Shown: in pieces, positions 1-11,529 of the stretch | How the letters are laid out: the number at the start of each line of letters is the position of its first letter | Numbering within the stretch: the first letter of the stretch is position 1 | Assembly (NCBI RefSeq): GCF_030463535.1 | Contig: NC_132881.1 | Coordinates: forward strand, 43,789,271-43,853,270 | Direction of reading: 5' to 3' | DNA: 64,000 bases | Origin: Salminus brasiliensis | Taxonomy: Eukaryota; Chordata; Actinopteri; Characiformes; Bryconidae | Notes under the pieces: generated by a model | Seen by the model: only the letters and a program-made list of their open reading frames with translations | Database searches by the model: none | Told to the model about the DNA's origin: nothing | Translations under genes and position numbers: made by a program

Positions 1-16
1 CACACACACACACACA
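1..16. repeat. (CA)n microsatellite at window edge
   Basis: Pure CA dinucleotides run from the first base to position 16 and are cut by the window edge. A second pure tract lies at 1468-1493 in the same gab1 intron. Confidence 0.9.
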
Positions 17-94
17 GAAAAAAAAATACACACGCACATGCAAATAATTTCAAGAGAGACATGTAACAAAAACAAGTTTTCTTTCACCAATCAG

Positions 95-187
95 GTCAGA
101 GCCCTAAAATTATCAGAGCTAATCGGGCTGTCGGTCTTGAGCGAACCGACTCTCAAACCGTAGGTGAATTCCGAGGACGTCGTAAGG
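95..187 (+). CDS. gab1: gab1 exon, SPKI...GLERTDSQT segment
   Basis: The exon follows a pyrimidine-rich tract ending in CAG and is closed by the donor GTAGGT. It is 93 nt, enters with two bases of a split codon and leaves with one, which joins the CC that opens the 3868 exon to make an Ala codon (RRK-A-KPAP). It encodes a stretch matching GAB1 ahead of the KPAPL segment, including GLERTDSQT. There is no usable ATG in it, so it is an internal exon of a gene that begins outside the window. Confidence 0.88.
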
Positions 188-3100
188 GTAGGTACCTCCA
201 CAGACCGCCACCATCTTCTTCTCTCTTGTCTGCCTGTCATCTTAACTTTTACCAACACTCAACATGATCTGTTCTGAGGGGACCTATAAACTAATGAGCA
301 TGAGAATAGGAATGTGCTATGTTTAAATATATGGAGATTATACATATATACTTGTATCATAAAAATGCAGATATTAGCCACACATTAATGCTGAACTTAA
401 TATTTAGTCAAATTTAAAGCTTACTGTCAAATCACTATGAATTATTTAGTAAGTACTAGGGATGTGCATGGGTACTTAAGTACTCTGATAACTGCGCAAG
501 GTGTCAGTATCCTTTTTCTTGAAATCACTATGCAAGTATCTGTATATCGTCATAGGACAGTGGAGAAAAATATGTAACAGTTGAATAAGTGAAACATCAC
601 TTTTAGACTCAACTGAGCTGTAGAATTTAACAGTTTTGCTCATGTTTGTAAGGACGTATGTGTTGCAGGACACTTCGCTACTCCTGGAAAATGAGCATAT
701 TGCCAAAGACAGCCTTAGTGATAAATAGGCTCCTGTAGTTGTTGGGTTCAAAATCAGTCAAATATCAGTCAAATATTTCTGTGACTGCGATGGCACATCG
801 TCCGCTAAGGGGAAGAAATCCATTCGCAAAATTTGAAAATGTGCATTAAAAGGCAGAAATATGTATGGCTGCAGAGATATTCTCACCAAGAGGATTGTTT
901 GGAGGCCATTAGGTGGGAGAACAAATGTAGCCTTCTTTTGGTCGCTTGTCTCGCAGTTTGAGCAGTCTTGTGAGTGGATTTCTCAACATCACAGCCTGTT
1001 TTCCTGCATGTTTGAAAGATTGCATTAGTTATAGATAGTTACATCATGCTGACACTGAAAATTTAATTTGCCAGCTGACAAAATCTGTCTGCGGGTCACA
1101 GAATACACAGAGCAAAACCGTAGCTGATGAAAACAGTGATTCATTTGCATGCAGTTTGCCCACTTTCCAGAAGTTGTTCAAGTTTTCTTAATATTTATGA
1201 AAATGGTAAATTCCCATCGGCTGTAAAACCCAAAGTTGTGTTTTTCTTTCTCTACAAATACTTTAAATACTCCAGATTTAATAGGTAATTGAAATAGGTC
1301 AGAATGCACATCCCTAGGAACTACTATGATACTAGTTTTGAGTAATGTAGCCATGAGTGGGAAGAATTACCAAATAGAGGTCTCTGAGTTTCTTACAGCT
1401 GTGACTGACATTTAGTGAGCCAGTAATGCAAGTTTTGGATGAGTGAAGTTATCCAGATGTGCTTTCTCACACACACACACACACACACACACCACAAAAT
1501 CATTATCTAATTACTGGCAAACCCCCCTTTCACTCTTGTATCACTAACATACATCTCGATACAAGCAAAACATGTTAACACGAACGAGCAGCTCACACAT
1601 TCACACTGCCATCGCTCAGCTCTACTGACCCCAAACAGGACGTCTGTATGTCCACAGTGGATCACCAGGCTGTAAGGGTCGTCTTCTGTGCTCCAGAATG
1701 GTTCAGTTAGGGCTTTGAAATCTACATCAGGAGTCCGTGCTGTCTCTGTCTTTTGGCACGTTGGTACCAGATGGTGTGTCTTTCAGACGATCCCGTTTAG
1801 CCATGGGAAAGCATGTTCCTTCTTGGTTGCCAGATTGAGAGCTTCTCAGCTCATTGGCATTGTGGGCCAGCTGTGAGGGCTAAACCAAAACTGTGAAATT
1901 GAAAGGAGTGGGAATCTGTGCTGTTGCCTCCTGACTGTGTTTTTTTTAGCTCCAGTATGAGGCAGCAAGTCACAGGCAGACTCCTGATTGCTTTAAACAT
2001 AATCAATAAGAGGGAGAACAGAAATGGTACAGACAGCCCACAGCGTTTTCGGGGTCTGCTCTGCTGTGTTAGTTAATGAGGACTCGCTGTCATTGGTTGT
2101 GTCTTTTTAGGATTGTGAATTGATTGCTGAAAATGCTCCTCTGATCAGATGACAATTGTTGATTAGCTGGATTTCCTGCACTAAGCTTTATCTGTGGTCC
2201 ACAGCTCCCTCTGCAGGCAGCATCACCCCTTCACCAGTAGATTTATGACCGTACAACAACCCCCCTTGCAGTTGTTTTCTCTGACATTGCAAAGCTGAAT
2301 TTAACCTGATCAGAGGGTTTGATGGTGAACTAAGAGGTTGAATCAGATGAATTAGAGTAGAGAACCATCGCTCTATACACAGGGCTCTGATAGGAGTTCC
2401 CAGAATAGACAGCACTGTGCAGTCCTGTGAGGATTTGGGCACCTAAGCCAATTATTTAGAAGCAGTTCTCTCAGCAGTGAGAGTGTCAGACTCCAGAGGC
2501 CAGATTCACAATTTTGTAGTTTTATTTATTTATTTATTTATCTATCTTTTTATGCTGGTATTACAAGTAGAATATATACACAATGTTCTTATATCCTATT
2601 ACACAATGCCTTTAACTTTTGAATAACATTTAACAAACGATGTACATTCAGGGAATATATCGCACATTAAAGTAGAAGACAACAGCAAAGTTCCTACCTT
2701 TGCTTTATCTTAATGCTCCTATAAAACAACCAATAAATTAATAAATAATCATTTCATTCAATACATATTTCGGTAATTACACCTGGTCTTGTTTCTGATG
2801 AATATTTGATCCATTTACTCCAGTGCTTGTGCAAAATATCTTTTCTATTAGATAAATGTCTTTAGTTATTTCTATCCCGTCATCCAGAGTTCATCCAGAG
2901 TTGGTCCTCCTGACAAAATTGTACTTTAAAAGAAATTGTGTGCTTTTCTTGATATCCAAATTCTTCAAAAAACTTTTCTGATTTTTTTTTTTCAAACTCT
3001 TCTTTTAAAAGTCTTAGAAATTGATAAATTATTAAAAAAAAAAGTTCTTAAACATTTTCTTAACTTTACAGTAGCCTCACAGTAGTCTTAGAGTGTAAGA

Positions 3101-6100
3101 GCTCGGACTGTCGGCCTCTAAAACGATCAGTTTAAATAATAAAATTACAGAATTAATGTCTAACTAATTTAACTGGAATAAAAGTGGAGATTTCCTTTAA
3201 CTACTGTTAGTTTATACATCAGGGAAATGCTCTTATGAACTTCCTAAGGTTTTTTTTCTTAGGAAAGCTTTTATGAATCCGGCCTTAGATCTCATTAAAA
3301 CAAATGCAGGTAGACTTAAATACTGCGAAAAGGAACAAGAATTTCTCATTCTGAAGGCAGTAGTTGAGATCACTGATTTACCAAAAGCACTGATTTACAC
3401 GACCGGGTGTTTGATGAGAACCCTGAATAGTACTGGACTCCATAAGGAGAACTTTGGAGGTGTTTTAATGAACCCAGTGATGGAAAACCACCACGACTTT
3501 CTTTAGAAATGTTATTAGTGTTTATTTTAATATCAGCGTTTTACTAAGTAAATAAACACTTACTGACCAGATAAGCAGCTTTTCATTAGAGTACATTAGA
3601 TTTTGCCTGGTGCCTAAAACCTCTGTGCAGTGCTGTATTCTGTGGTGATACTCTGTGAAATGTCATTGTGTATAAGGAAAGCATTTTCGTTGAACAGCGT
3701 GGTCAACCGTCCGCTTCAGAATCCGCCTATAATCTGAAACAACGGTTTCTAACTTGTAAACCGGTTCACAGCTAGAAGAGAAACCTTGTGTGCTATCTGT
3801 GAAGGCCTTGAACAGTGTGTCTTGTACATGTTCTGAAAGTAACATTATTTTTGGTGCTTTGTTGTAGCCAAACCAGCCCCTTTGGACATCAAGCCACTCC
3901 CTGAGTGTGAGGAGTTCACTACACCAGTTCGTTCACCCGTCACCAGGTCCTTCGCCAGGGAGTAAGTGTCCATCCTGCTGACTGTCCAGTCCCCTGGTCT
4001 GATTGGCTACACTGCAAAAATAGATATCTTGGCGAATGAAATCATGTAATCTACATCTGATATTTCTTGTTTTTACGTTGTTGGTAGAATATTATGAGAT
4101 GATTCAGCTTTTATTGCCAACTTAAAACAAGTAAAAATAAGTGATTTAATCTACTAATATGTTTTATTCCACTGGCAGAGATGTTTAATTGGTTTAAGTT
4201 AAATTAGTTCATTTATCTAATATTACTGTTATACTCTTAAAATAAGAAATATTAGATATTTAGACATATAAGAGGATTTCACTTGCTAAGATCTCATTTT
4301 TTGTGGTGTAGTTTGTGATGTTTCAGCTTCAGCCAGTCCATCTGTCTTACCTGTCAGAATCAGGGCTATTATTAGTTCATAATAGTACAACAGTACATAA
4401 TTAGTACATTATTTATTTTGTTTTGTTTTTGATTTTCTGACATTGTCTTTTTTTTTCTTTTTTTTTTTGTGATTTTTAATGTATTTTTTTGTATTTATTT
4501 CTTTATTACTTTTTTTCTGTTTTTAATTTGTATACTATATGTCCAATTGTTTGTAGACACCATTTCTAATGTATACATTTAGCTACCTTTGGTAGCATCC
4601 ATTGCTGATGCACAGCTTTTGTAGTTCCTGTAGCGAGGTACTGCCAGTACAATAGGACTGTCTAGGAGACTCTATTTTCTGATGCCAGGCATGGGCTAGA
4701 GGGGTATAATGCCCCCCAGTGGTGAGCTGTGGAGCGGTGTTAGAACTGTGCTCTCTGGAATGATGATGCTTCATCCAATACTTTTGGATGAGCTCCTCCT
4801 TTTTTCTTGAAAGGGCAGGTGTCCCAATACTTTTGTCCATGTAGTGTATTTTCAATTCAGTTGGTTTTTGTGTTCATGATAGTTTGCAGTAATAATAATA
4901 GCCCTGGTAAGGACTGAATGTACTTAAACCAGTTTGCTCAACTCAGAGCCACTGATCTGGCTGTTGCTGAAAGAAGCTAGTGTCCAGGCACTGTTTCGCA
5001 TGGCCTCTGGTTAGGAGGCGCAGTAACTAACCCATCATCCAGTTCTGTAGTATTGTCCTAACTCATTATAGTAGAGCCTGATGATGATGATAATTATTTC
5101 AGTTGTTTGCAAATAAATACTGATTGTGTGTTTGTATACCTGCTTGTACCTCGAATATTCTCAAGGTAAGAGAATACAAGGAGGTTAAGCACAATGCAAT
5201 GATCCAGGTGTTTGAGAGAAAGCAAGCTAAACATCAGTCTCTGTGTGTCTGTGTGTGTTTGTGCATGTGTGTGAAAGAATGTAAGTTATTTGTGTGTGTC
5301 TGTGTGAGCATTTTGTGCATGTGTGAGAGAAAGAATGTGTGTGTACAGAAGCAGTAGTGTAAAGGTTGTCGTGGTCCTCAGCCCCTCCAGGTTCCCCATG
5401 CCTCCCAGGCCGCCGTCGGTGCATAGCACTGGCTCCAGCACCGACTCCGAGGACTGTGATGAGAATTATGTCCCCATGCAGGACACTAAGAAATCTACAG
5501 ATGAACCAGTATGTAACCGCAGCACCACTCCCCGACTCCTCCCCTACTTCTCAGTTAGATCCTTTCAGAAGTTACCTCTTTATGGGGCAGTTAACTGCAG
5601 AGCTCAGTATATTTGAAGCTATTCCACATTATCCTGCATAAATTCTGCTAAATAAACTGAGTTGAAGGAATTAAGTTATTAAAATAATGTGTTAACATTA
5701 GGGATGTCCCGATCTGATCCATTGAATCCAGGCATTTGTAATGAATCGAGTATCGAGTAAGTTTTCGATCCCCTTCCAATCCTGAGTTTTGCTGTAGCAA
5801 AGTGCACCATTAATTGACGTGGCCCTTAACTGCTGCAGATGAACTAATTTTTTCAAAAGTGATGAAAAGTTCATCTGTGACTTTATTTAAACTAAGTGTG
5901 GAGACGTTACCAGTTAGCAGCCAAAACAAAAGCTAAAATTTACTTCTAATGTTATCTCTCAATTCCACCTTAAGCAGTGCCGCAGTTGCAGTGTGTACAT
6001 TTCAACAGCAGAGCGGAACTGCGGCGTTATTTAAGGTGGAGCGGAAAGTTTGGGAAAAAGGAAAACTTTAGCTCAGCGTTAGCTCAGAACCTTGCTGTAA

Positions 6101-9100
6101 ACGAGACTCCGCAACAACAACCGGCTCTCAGAGCAGCAGCTAAAGAGTGAGTTAGTTAATCTCTCAGAAGAGGAGGATCTAAACTCGTCACTCTTCCAAA
6201 AAAAAAAAAAAAAAAAAAGTTCATCTGTTTTCTGTCATTTTTTCTCTGCACTGTCAAAAAACCCTGCTTGGTTGTAGTTCTGCAACAGCAAAGATATTTG
6301 ATCACATTTTTCCCATTTGGGAAGATCTAACATTCCTCCCATCCCGTCTTTACTCTCAAATTACGTCTGGTTAGAAACCAAACTATGGTAAAAATGCTCT
6401 GTTCTCCCAGCGAGAGAACCACGCTCCTGTCTTTGGTTCTGAACCAGCTCTGAATGGTGCATTCAGAACCGAGGAAGAGGCTAATGAGCACACACCATAG
6501 TCCTTGTGGTCCTGCAGGGCCGGATTCTTTAGTTTAGTGCTTCTCCTGCTCAAGCACACCTTATTAAACTAACCTGGAAATCGCCAGTTTTAGTAGATCT
6601 GTTAGAGCAGGCAATCCGTAAATAGTGCTGGACTCTGGCCCCCCATATTGCCCATCCCTGCACTAAGTGATCTGACTGCAGAGCTGTAAAGGAACCAGAA
6701 GCTGAATGGTCAGGGAGGTCAGTCAGACTGGACTGTAAGATATTAAACACTAAAGAGTTTAAAAATTTGCTCCAAACAAAGTAAAGTCAGACAAGTTGTG
6801 CGGCTGTATGATTATTACAAACACAAAGATCAGATCAGATCAGTTCGGTATTGGCTGATTGTCAGTGTTAAGCGACTTGGATCAGATCTGGGGGTGAAAA
6901 ACCTTGATCGGGACGTCCCTAGTTAACATTATAGTCTTCGCTGGTGCTGCAAATCTATTCAGAGTGAGATTTTACATTTCCAGAAGATCCAGAACTGATT
7001 TAGTTCCTTTGCTTCTCGCCCACCTCCTCACTGAATGCTGTAATCATGTACTCATTAAAATGATCAGTTAACCAAATATTATGATGAACCAAATGCAGAT
7101 GAAGCGGCATGTACTGCTGTTTCTACTGCCCCTCAGATTAGATGTTCACCCTATAATCAGAGTGCAAACTGAAGGAGTCATTGACCTGGACAGAAGGACT
7201 CCTCTCATCCTCTCCTCCCTCCATTCTTTTCTTTTCTTTATTTCGTACAGTTTATAACCATTCTGTCCCTCTCTTCATTTCCACACTCTACCTGGACATG
7301 TGGGTTCTCGTAACCTTTGCTGCTCTGTGTTTTATGTTGATGTGAATCTCCTCCGTTTGTGTGGACCGCTTTGTCATATGAAGCTTCCGTCTGAAGATTA
7401 CAGGATGACACTGAAACACTTCCGTTCAAACAGTAAGGGCACAATTTTGTGATCATATCCCAAAAAATAGTCATTAAGTATTAAGAACAATTAAGTATTC
7501 AAAATAAAGCTGCTGCAAAATGTAATTCCATAGAATATTCTATTTTTTAATTCATTAAAATATAATTTCCACCGTATGTCTAAATGTTTAGACACCCCTT
7601 CTAAGGAATGCATTTGCCCGCTTTAAGTTGCACCTGTTGTTGACAGACGTGCTGATGTGTACAGTGTGTCTAGTCTCTGTAGAGAAGCAGAGCCAGTAGC
7701 TTAGGACTCTCATAAACATCAACATATTGGCACCATGCTGCCCAATACCAGACATGGGCTAGAGGGGTATAAAGCCCCCCCAGCATTGAGCCATCGGAGA
7801 CTGGGGTTTGATTCCCAGTCTGGGTGACTATGCTGTGCTACACCATAGAGCTGGGCCATATGACGATATTTTATCGTATCGTGATACATTTTGTTATTGT
7901 GATGGACAGTATTCTTTTCTAAGCATGTTAAAGATGTTAGTGCTTAATAAACACTGATCAGCTGCAGGTTTCATTGCTAATAGTGTAATTAGACTGGTTT
8001 AATTAGATGAACAGCAGCAGAAGTTTATAAGAATCTGACACTACTGATGTTTTAGTCTGTGATTATATGAATCATGATAAAAATCGGGTATCGTCTTTAA
8101 AAATATTGTGATATAATATTTTTACCATATCAGCCAACCCTACTACACTAATGAGGACTCCCGATGCTACATTGGCCCTCCTCTGTAAACTTGAAAGTCA
8201 ATCTGGACAAGAGCGTCAGCTGAATGATGTAACTGTAAATATGATACACTCGTCTTTAAAGGGTTAAGCGATGTAAAGCTTAGGTCAAAGCAGAGTACAG
8301 TCACCGTCACACAGCTTCGAGTGGCTGATCACATGACTTCTGCAGTAAATTGGAAAGAAGTGCATTATTCCCAGGACATCTTCATATGACCGGTCCAGTC
8401 CTGTGTTTTCTGCTTCCTCTTTTCTTGCAGTTACCTTTTCCGTTTTCTTGCTGTGCGTTTGTTCATTGGGTTCCTTGCTTTTTCAACACATTTTGCCTTC
8501 TCTTCCAGTTTCTCCTCTTCCTTGTTTTGTCCTTATCTTTCGTCCTCCTTGACGTCTTTTGCTGCTCCTCTCTCCTCCTGCTTGTTTCTCTGCTCTATAG
8601 AGAGGAGTCCTTCTACTGCACGGTGCCGATCACCCCCGTTAAGAGGGAGGTGGCAGGTCTAGAGCCCTTTGAGGAGGTGAGCAGGGTTGCTAGTGTGGAC
8701 TGAATCCTGGTCATAAAAAACCTCAAACAAAATCTCAAACAAGCTACAAGACACTCCTGACTCCAGCATTCATCTGAAACAGGGTTTTCTGATCAGTTCA
8801 TTTGTTTAAATAATAAATAATAAATTAATAATTCACCCCAATATTCCTATGAAATGTAGTTAAAGGTTTAGCCACAGCCAAAAGTGAGTCATTTCACGAT
8901 TGAGAAAAACAGAACACAGGCTCTTAGGTTTGTGTGTTTAGAGAAATACTCACCTAGATGCTCTGTGTCTCCTAGCTCCTAGTTCATTCATCATCGTAGT
9001 CGTACTTAAATCATTCTGTATTGATGTTACGCAGATTCAAAACCCCAATCTGGAAATCCTGCAACTGACAGATGTTTGTAGTAAAAATCTGGCACTTCTA

Positions 9101-11529
9101 ATCCTGGTGGTTTCAGTTGCAGTTCCTGTTTGGAGTTTTAATTCTGCTAGAAGCTGAAAGCTGAAATTCTGAGATACTAGATACAGTGCTCGCTCTTCAC
9201 TGACCAGTGTCTTTTGGGGGGGTATTTTAGAAGCTGGGACCGCCTATGAATGCAGATGGAGGTGGCAGTCCCATGGTGAAGCCCAAAGGAGACAAGCAAG
9301 TGGAGTATCTGGACTTGGACCTGGACCCTGGCAAATCCACTCCTCCTCGTAAGGTGCGAGAGCCGACCTAAGATGCAAAGTAGACGCTTGCTCTGTCCAA
9401 AACCACACACTGTTTGGAGCCCTTTTTTCAGAGTTTTGTAGCACCGACTGTCTCGTGTAGTAGATAAAATAACACCAGGTGGCTCAGTAGGTTGTGTTTG
9501 AAGGATCTACTCAGGTGAAGAAGACACTCAGGTGTAGAAGAAGCATAATGCACTGTGACATTCAAAGGTAACACATATGATTTCTCTGCTGGGTCCGTTT
9601 GAGGTTTGTAATGAACATTGTGATGAGGCTCAGGTGATCACTCTACAGCAGGATAGCACAACCCTTAAATAACAAAATATTTTAGGAATTTACTAAATAT
9701 GCAGAAACGATGATCTTGAGTAGTGCTGTGCGATATGACCTCAAATCCGTATCAGGATTAATTGAACATTTGACCTCGATTACAATTAATGAAAGACTAT
9801 ATGAGCTCAGTGTTTGAGCTCTCCTCCATGTTGTTTCCATGTCCATTTCCATGGACGAGGTGGAGTCAAGTGACTACACATGTGGACAGTATATGAACAC
9901 TCAGTGGGGAAAGGACAGACCGAATAATAAAAAAAACCAGCCTAAATAATCATCACGGGCGAGATTAGGTCGATTGTAGGTTCTAAGGTTCTAAGTTTTG
10001 ATTAATTACAGAGCACTACTCTGCTGTATAATGGGGCAGTGGTGGCTCCGCAGTTACAGCTCTGGGCTATTGATGACCGGGTTGTGGGTTCAATACCTGG
10101 GCTCGGCAAGTTGACACTGTTGGGCCCTTGAGCAAGGCCTTTCACCCTCTCTGCTCCCCGGGTGCCGCAGCAATGGCTGCCCACCACTCCGGGCATGTGT
10201 GCTCACTGTACACTGTGTGTGTGGAAGCGGACGTCCAATTCCATCAGTGTCACCAAAAAAAAAAAAAAGGTGAATATAGTTATTTGTCTTTTTTATTGTG
10301 GAACTCTACCATGTCCGAATATATTAGACAAAAAGATAATCAGAGATAATATATATCCGGAACATTCGCAGTTGGTTATTGTGATTCTTTTGGTATACTT
10401 TTATATTATGTCGTGGGTATTGTCAGTACTCCGGGAACACTGATCAACTGCACATTTCATTACAGACAGTGTAAAGTAGTCCTGTTTAAGTGGCTGGAGT
10501 TGAAAATATAATATAATATATATATATATAAAATCTCAGTACTCTGTATTTGCGTAGCATCTTTTAAATCTGCTGTCACTGGTGAACTTTGCATGACAAA
10601 CTATCGCATTAAATATTGTGAAAATGTTTCAAGTGTCACTATATATATATATTTTATAACATTACCATATTACTCAGCATTCTTTCAAAAAAGACTAATA
10701 CCAAGTTGTTGCAGCTGCAAGAATAGAATTATATAAAAATATGTTTAAAAACAATAGATATGTAATAGTTGCAGTGTGAATAGCAGCAGGTTGAAAACGT
10801 ATCAGCAAAAAATGTTACGATTTTTGTTTTGTGCAAAAATGACCCCATACCTGCTGTTTGCATGAGCAGGTAACACAAATAAGATAAAGGTATGACAACA
10901 GTGTAGTTTATGCTTCAAATTGGCTCCCAGTATCAGCACAGCACCTTGTTATAATCTGCCTTGTGAGTTTGGATGTAGTGACCGTTTAGCTTCAACTGTG
11001 CTTCCACGCTGTTTGTGTATTCCCTCTCAGTGAGGCATACAGTAAGACCCTACACCGCTCATCAAGTGATGGAGTTGCGGCAGGGAGATGAGGAGTGAGG
11101 ATTGAGGATGTTCAGGGGATGTAATGGAAACGCACCATATGTAAACATCATTAAGAGCTTTTCATTTGGATCGGTTGGAGAAAAGTGTGAGGTGGTCAGC
11201 AGTCCAGTTCAGCAGACACACTGAAAAATGTCTGGTGTGAATTTCTCATTATTACAAAATCAACATTTGAGCCAGTAGATTTGACTGCCGGCACAGATTC
11301 CGTCCCGTCCTTGTGGAACCTCATACGTTATAATCATGAAACCTCATCATCTTCCTCTCGTTCCCTGCAGAAGAAAAGCAACGGGGCTGGCGTGTCCGTG
11401 TCAGACGAGAGGGTGGACTACGTAGTGGTGGACCAGCAGCGCACTCAGGCTCTGAAGAGCACCCGAGAGGCCTGGAACGACGGCCGCCAGTCCACTGAAA
11501 ATGACACTTCTTCCAAAGGGCCCAAGTGA
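95..11529 (+). CDS. gab1: GAB1 adaptor protein, 3' part of gene (six coding exons)
   Basis: GAB1 is a cytoplasmic docking adaptor that is tyrosine-phosphorylated below receptor tyrosine kinases and recruits PI3K p85 and the phosphatase SHP2. Only the C-terminal part is here; the PH domain and early exons lie left of the window. Coding exons are 95-187, 3868-3961, 5382-5508, 8605-8676 (optional), 9231-9353 and 11371-11529. All have AG/GT borders and their phases agree across every junction. The translation follows mammalian GAB1 in order: [26 protein letters not shown] with [19 protein letters not shown], and [12 protein letters not shown] up to a TGA stop at 11527-11529. YVPM is the p85-binding type of motif. 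The two last tyrosines (EYLDLDL and DYVVVDQ) match the paired SHP2-docking sites of mammalian GAB1. Identification is by recalled family sequence, not by a search. Confidence 0.95.
457..1316. mobile_element. non-autonomous hAT-like element in gab1 intron
   Basis: The left end reads TAGGGATGTGCATG and the right end is its inverted counterpart TGCACATCCCTA. The eight flanking bases are GTAAGTAC on the left (449-456) and GGAACTAC on the right (1317-1324), six of eight matching, as expected for an aged hAT target-site duplication. No transposase-like frame is seen in the 860-bp interior. Confidence 0.72.
2518..2545. repeat. (TTTA)n tract
   Basis: About six TTTA units in the 3.7-kb gab1 intron. 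The rest of that intron (1325-3867) is AT-rich and shows no exon with splice signals and no confident transposon. Confidence 0.8.
3868..3961 (+). CDS. gab1: gab1 exon, [12 protein letters not shown]...RSFARE segment
   Basis: This 94-nt exon follows TTGTTGTAG and ends at GTAAGT. It encodes [16 protein letters not shown] and [10 protein letters not shown], close to the equivalent GAB1 region. The reading frame closes immediately at the donor (G-TAA), so the coding sequence must continue by splicing to the exon at 5382. Confidence 0.93.
4535..4856. mobile_element. mariner-like MITE, copy 1
   Basis: The ends read ACTATATGTCCAATTGTTTG and, inverted at the right, CAATACTTTTGTCCATGTAG. The interior shares the CATGGGCTAGAGGGGTATAA block with copies at 7565 and 13808. 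Such short TA-flanked elements with ACTATATNGACAAAAG-type termini are common non-autonomous Tc1/mariner relatives in fish; the class is assigned from memory. Confidence 0.6.
5240..5345. repeat. TG-rich microsatellite before gab1 exon
   Basis: Interrupted TGTGTG and TGTGAG units fill this stretch and end about 35 nt before the gab1 exon at 5382. Open frames across it on both strands are repeat artefacts. Confidence 0.8.
5382..5508 (+). CDS. gab1: gab1 exon with the YVPM p85-binding motif
   Basis: The exon starts after TCCTCAG and ends at the donor GTATGT; it is 127 nt. It encodes [18 protein letters not shown] followed by an acidic stretch and ENYVPM. YVPM is a YxxM site, the class bound by the SH2 domains of PI3K p85. 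It lies about 35 nt after a long TG-rich microsatellite that fills the end of the upstream intron. The exon ends in phase 0. Confidence 0.95.
5699..6921. mobile_element. non-autonomous hAT-like element with perfect 8-bp TSD
   Basis: The left terminus is TAGGGATGTCCCGATC and the right terminus GATCGGGACGTCCCTA, an inverted pair with one mismatch. The element is flanked by an exact eight-base duplication, GTTAACAT, at 5691-5698 and 6922-6929. Eight-base duplications and this terminus type are hAT hallmarks. The 1223-bp interior has no transposase frame and includes a 20-base A-run near 6200. It sits in the gab1 intron between 5508 and 8605, in an otherwise AT-rich background. Confidence 0.87.
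7565..7790. mobile_element. mariner-like MITE, copy 2 (partial)
   Basis: It shares with the copies at 4535 and 13808 the terminus-like GTCTAAATGTTTAGACACC and the interior GACATGGGCTAGAGGGGTAT. The right terminus is lost where it runs into the SINE at about 7770. Confidence 0.5.
7770..8245 (+). mobile_element. tRNA-derived SINE interrupted by a hAT-like element
   Basis: A box-B-like GGTTTGATTCCCAG lies at about 7805. The sequence up to CTACACCA (7845) continues after the 7846-8142 insertion with CTACACTA and the body ACTCCCGATGCTACATTGGC. The same body is seen in the SINEs at 18568 (reverse) and 58060, which proves the interruption. The tail is degenerate and ends near 8245. Confidence 0.65.
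7846..8142. mobile_element. short hAT-like element nested in SINE
   Basis: The ends are TAGAGCTGGGCCATATGACG and, inverted at the right, CATATCAGCCAACCCTA. The flanks are CTACACCA (7838-7845) and CTACACTA (8143-8150), a seven-of-eight match. The GGGCNATATGACGATAT start is typical of short fish hAT-derived elements. The length is 297 bp with no coding content. Confidence 0.75.
8605..8676 (+). CDS. gab1: candidate gab1 cassette exon (24 codons, phase 0-0)
   Basis: A very long pyrimidine tract (about 8400-8597) runs into TATAGAGAG. Taking the last AG as acceptor gives an open 72-nt exon ending at GTGAGC. It encodes [16 protein letters not shown] followed by AGLEPFEE. Both neighbouring exons meet in phase 0, so inclusion or skipping keeps the frame. 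The other two nearby AGs give stops. I do not recall this segment in the main GAB1 isoform, so it may be an alternative exon. The splice signals and open frame are seen; its use in mRNA is inferred. Confidence 0.6.
9231..9353 (+). CDS. gab1: gab1 exon with first SHP2-type site (VEYLDLDL)
   Basis: The exon starts after GGTATTTTAG and encodes 41 codons, including [20 protein letters not shown] and GKSTPPRK, nearly identical to mammalian GAB1. The tyrosine in VEYLDLDL corresponds to the first of two tandem SHP2-docking tyrosines. The donor is GTGCGAG, weaker than the others, but the following exon continues the protein in phase 0 exactly where GAB1 does. Confidence 0.95.
9721..10017. mobile_element. 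possible hAT-like remnant
   Basis: The left end TAGTGCTGTGCGATATGACC resembles the 7846 element and the right side ends in GAGCACTA, an inverted match of about eight bases. No target duplication is visible, so borders and class are uncertain. Confidence 0.35.
10031..10270 (+). mobile_element. tRNA-derived SINE with A-rich tail
   Basis: The head has a box-A-like GTGGTGGCTCCGCAGTTACA and a box-B-like GGGTTCAATACC, followed by the conserved body CCCTTGAGCAAGGCCTTTCA. It ends in a poly-A run at about 10256-10268. It lies in the last gab1 intron. Related copies are at 16478, 18190, 47612 (+) and at 42432 and 58167 (-). Confidence 0.8.
11371..11529 (+). CDS. gab1: gab1 last coding exon with second SHP2-type site and stop
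   Basis: The exon follows TCGTTCCCTGCAG. Its 52 codons carry [12 protein letters not shown] and ALKSTREAW and end at TGA (11527-11529). The DYVVVDQ tyrosine matches the second SHP2-docking site at the GAB1 C-terminus. The ending GPK-stop is slightly shortened relative to the mammalian tail as I recall it. Confidence 0.96.
   Translation, partial: KKSNGAGVSVSDERVDYVVVDQQRTQALKSTREAWNDGRQSTENDTSSKGPK

Noticed and set aside
8350-8703. 117-codon plus-strand frame rich in Leu, Phe and Ser
   Set aside because: Most of it is the pyrimidine tract before the gab1 exon at 8605; only the last part is coding, as that exon.
10045-10120. tRNA-like A and B boxes (also 16485, 18200, 47620 and others) as tRNA genes
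   Set aside because: They sit at the heads of SINEs with shared non-tRNA bodies and cannot fold into complete tRNAs.
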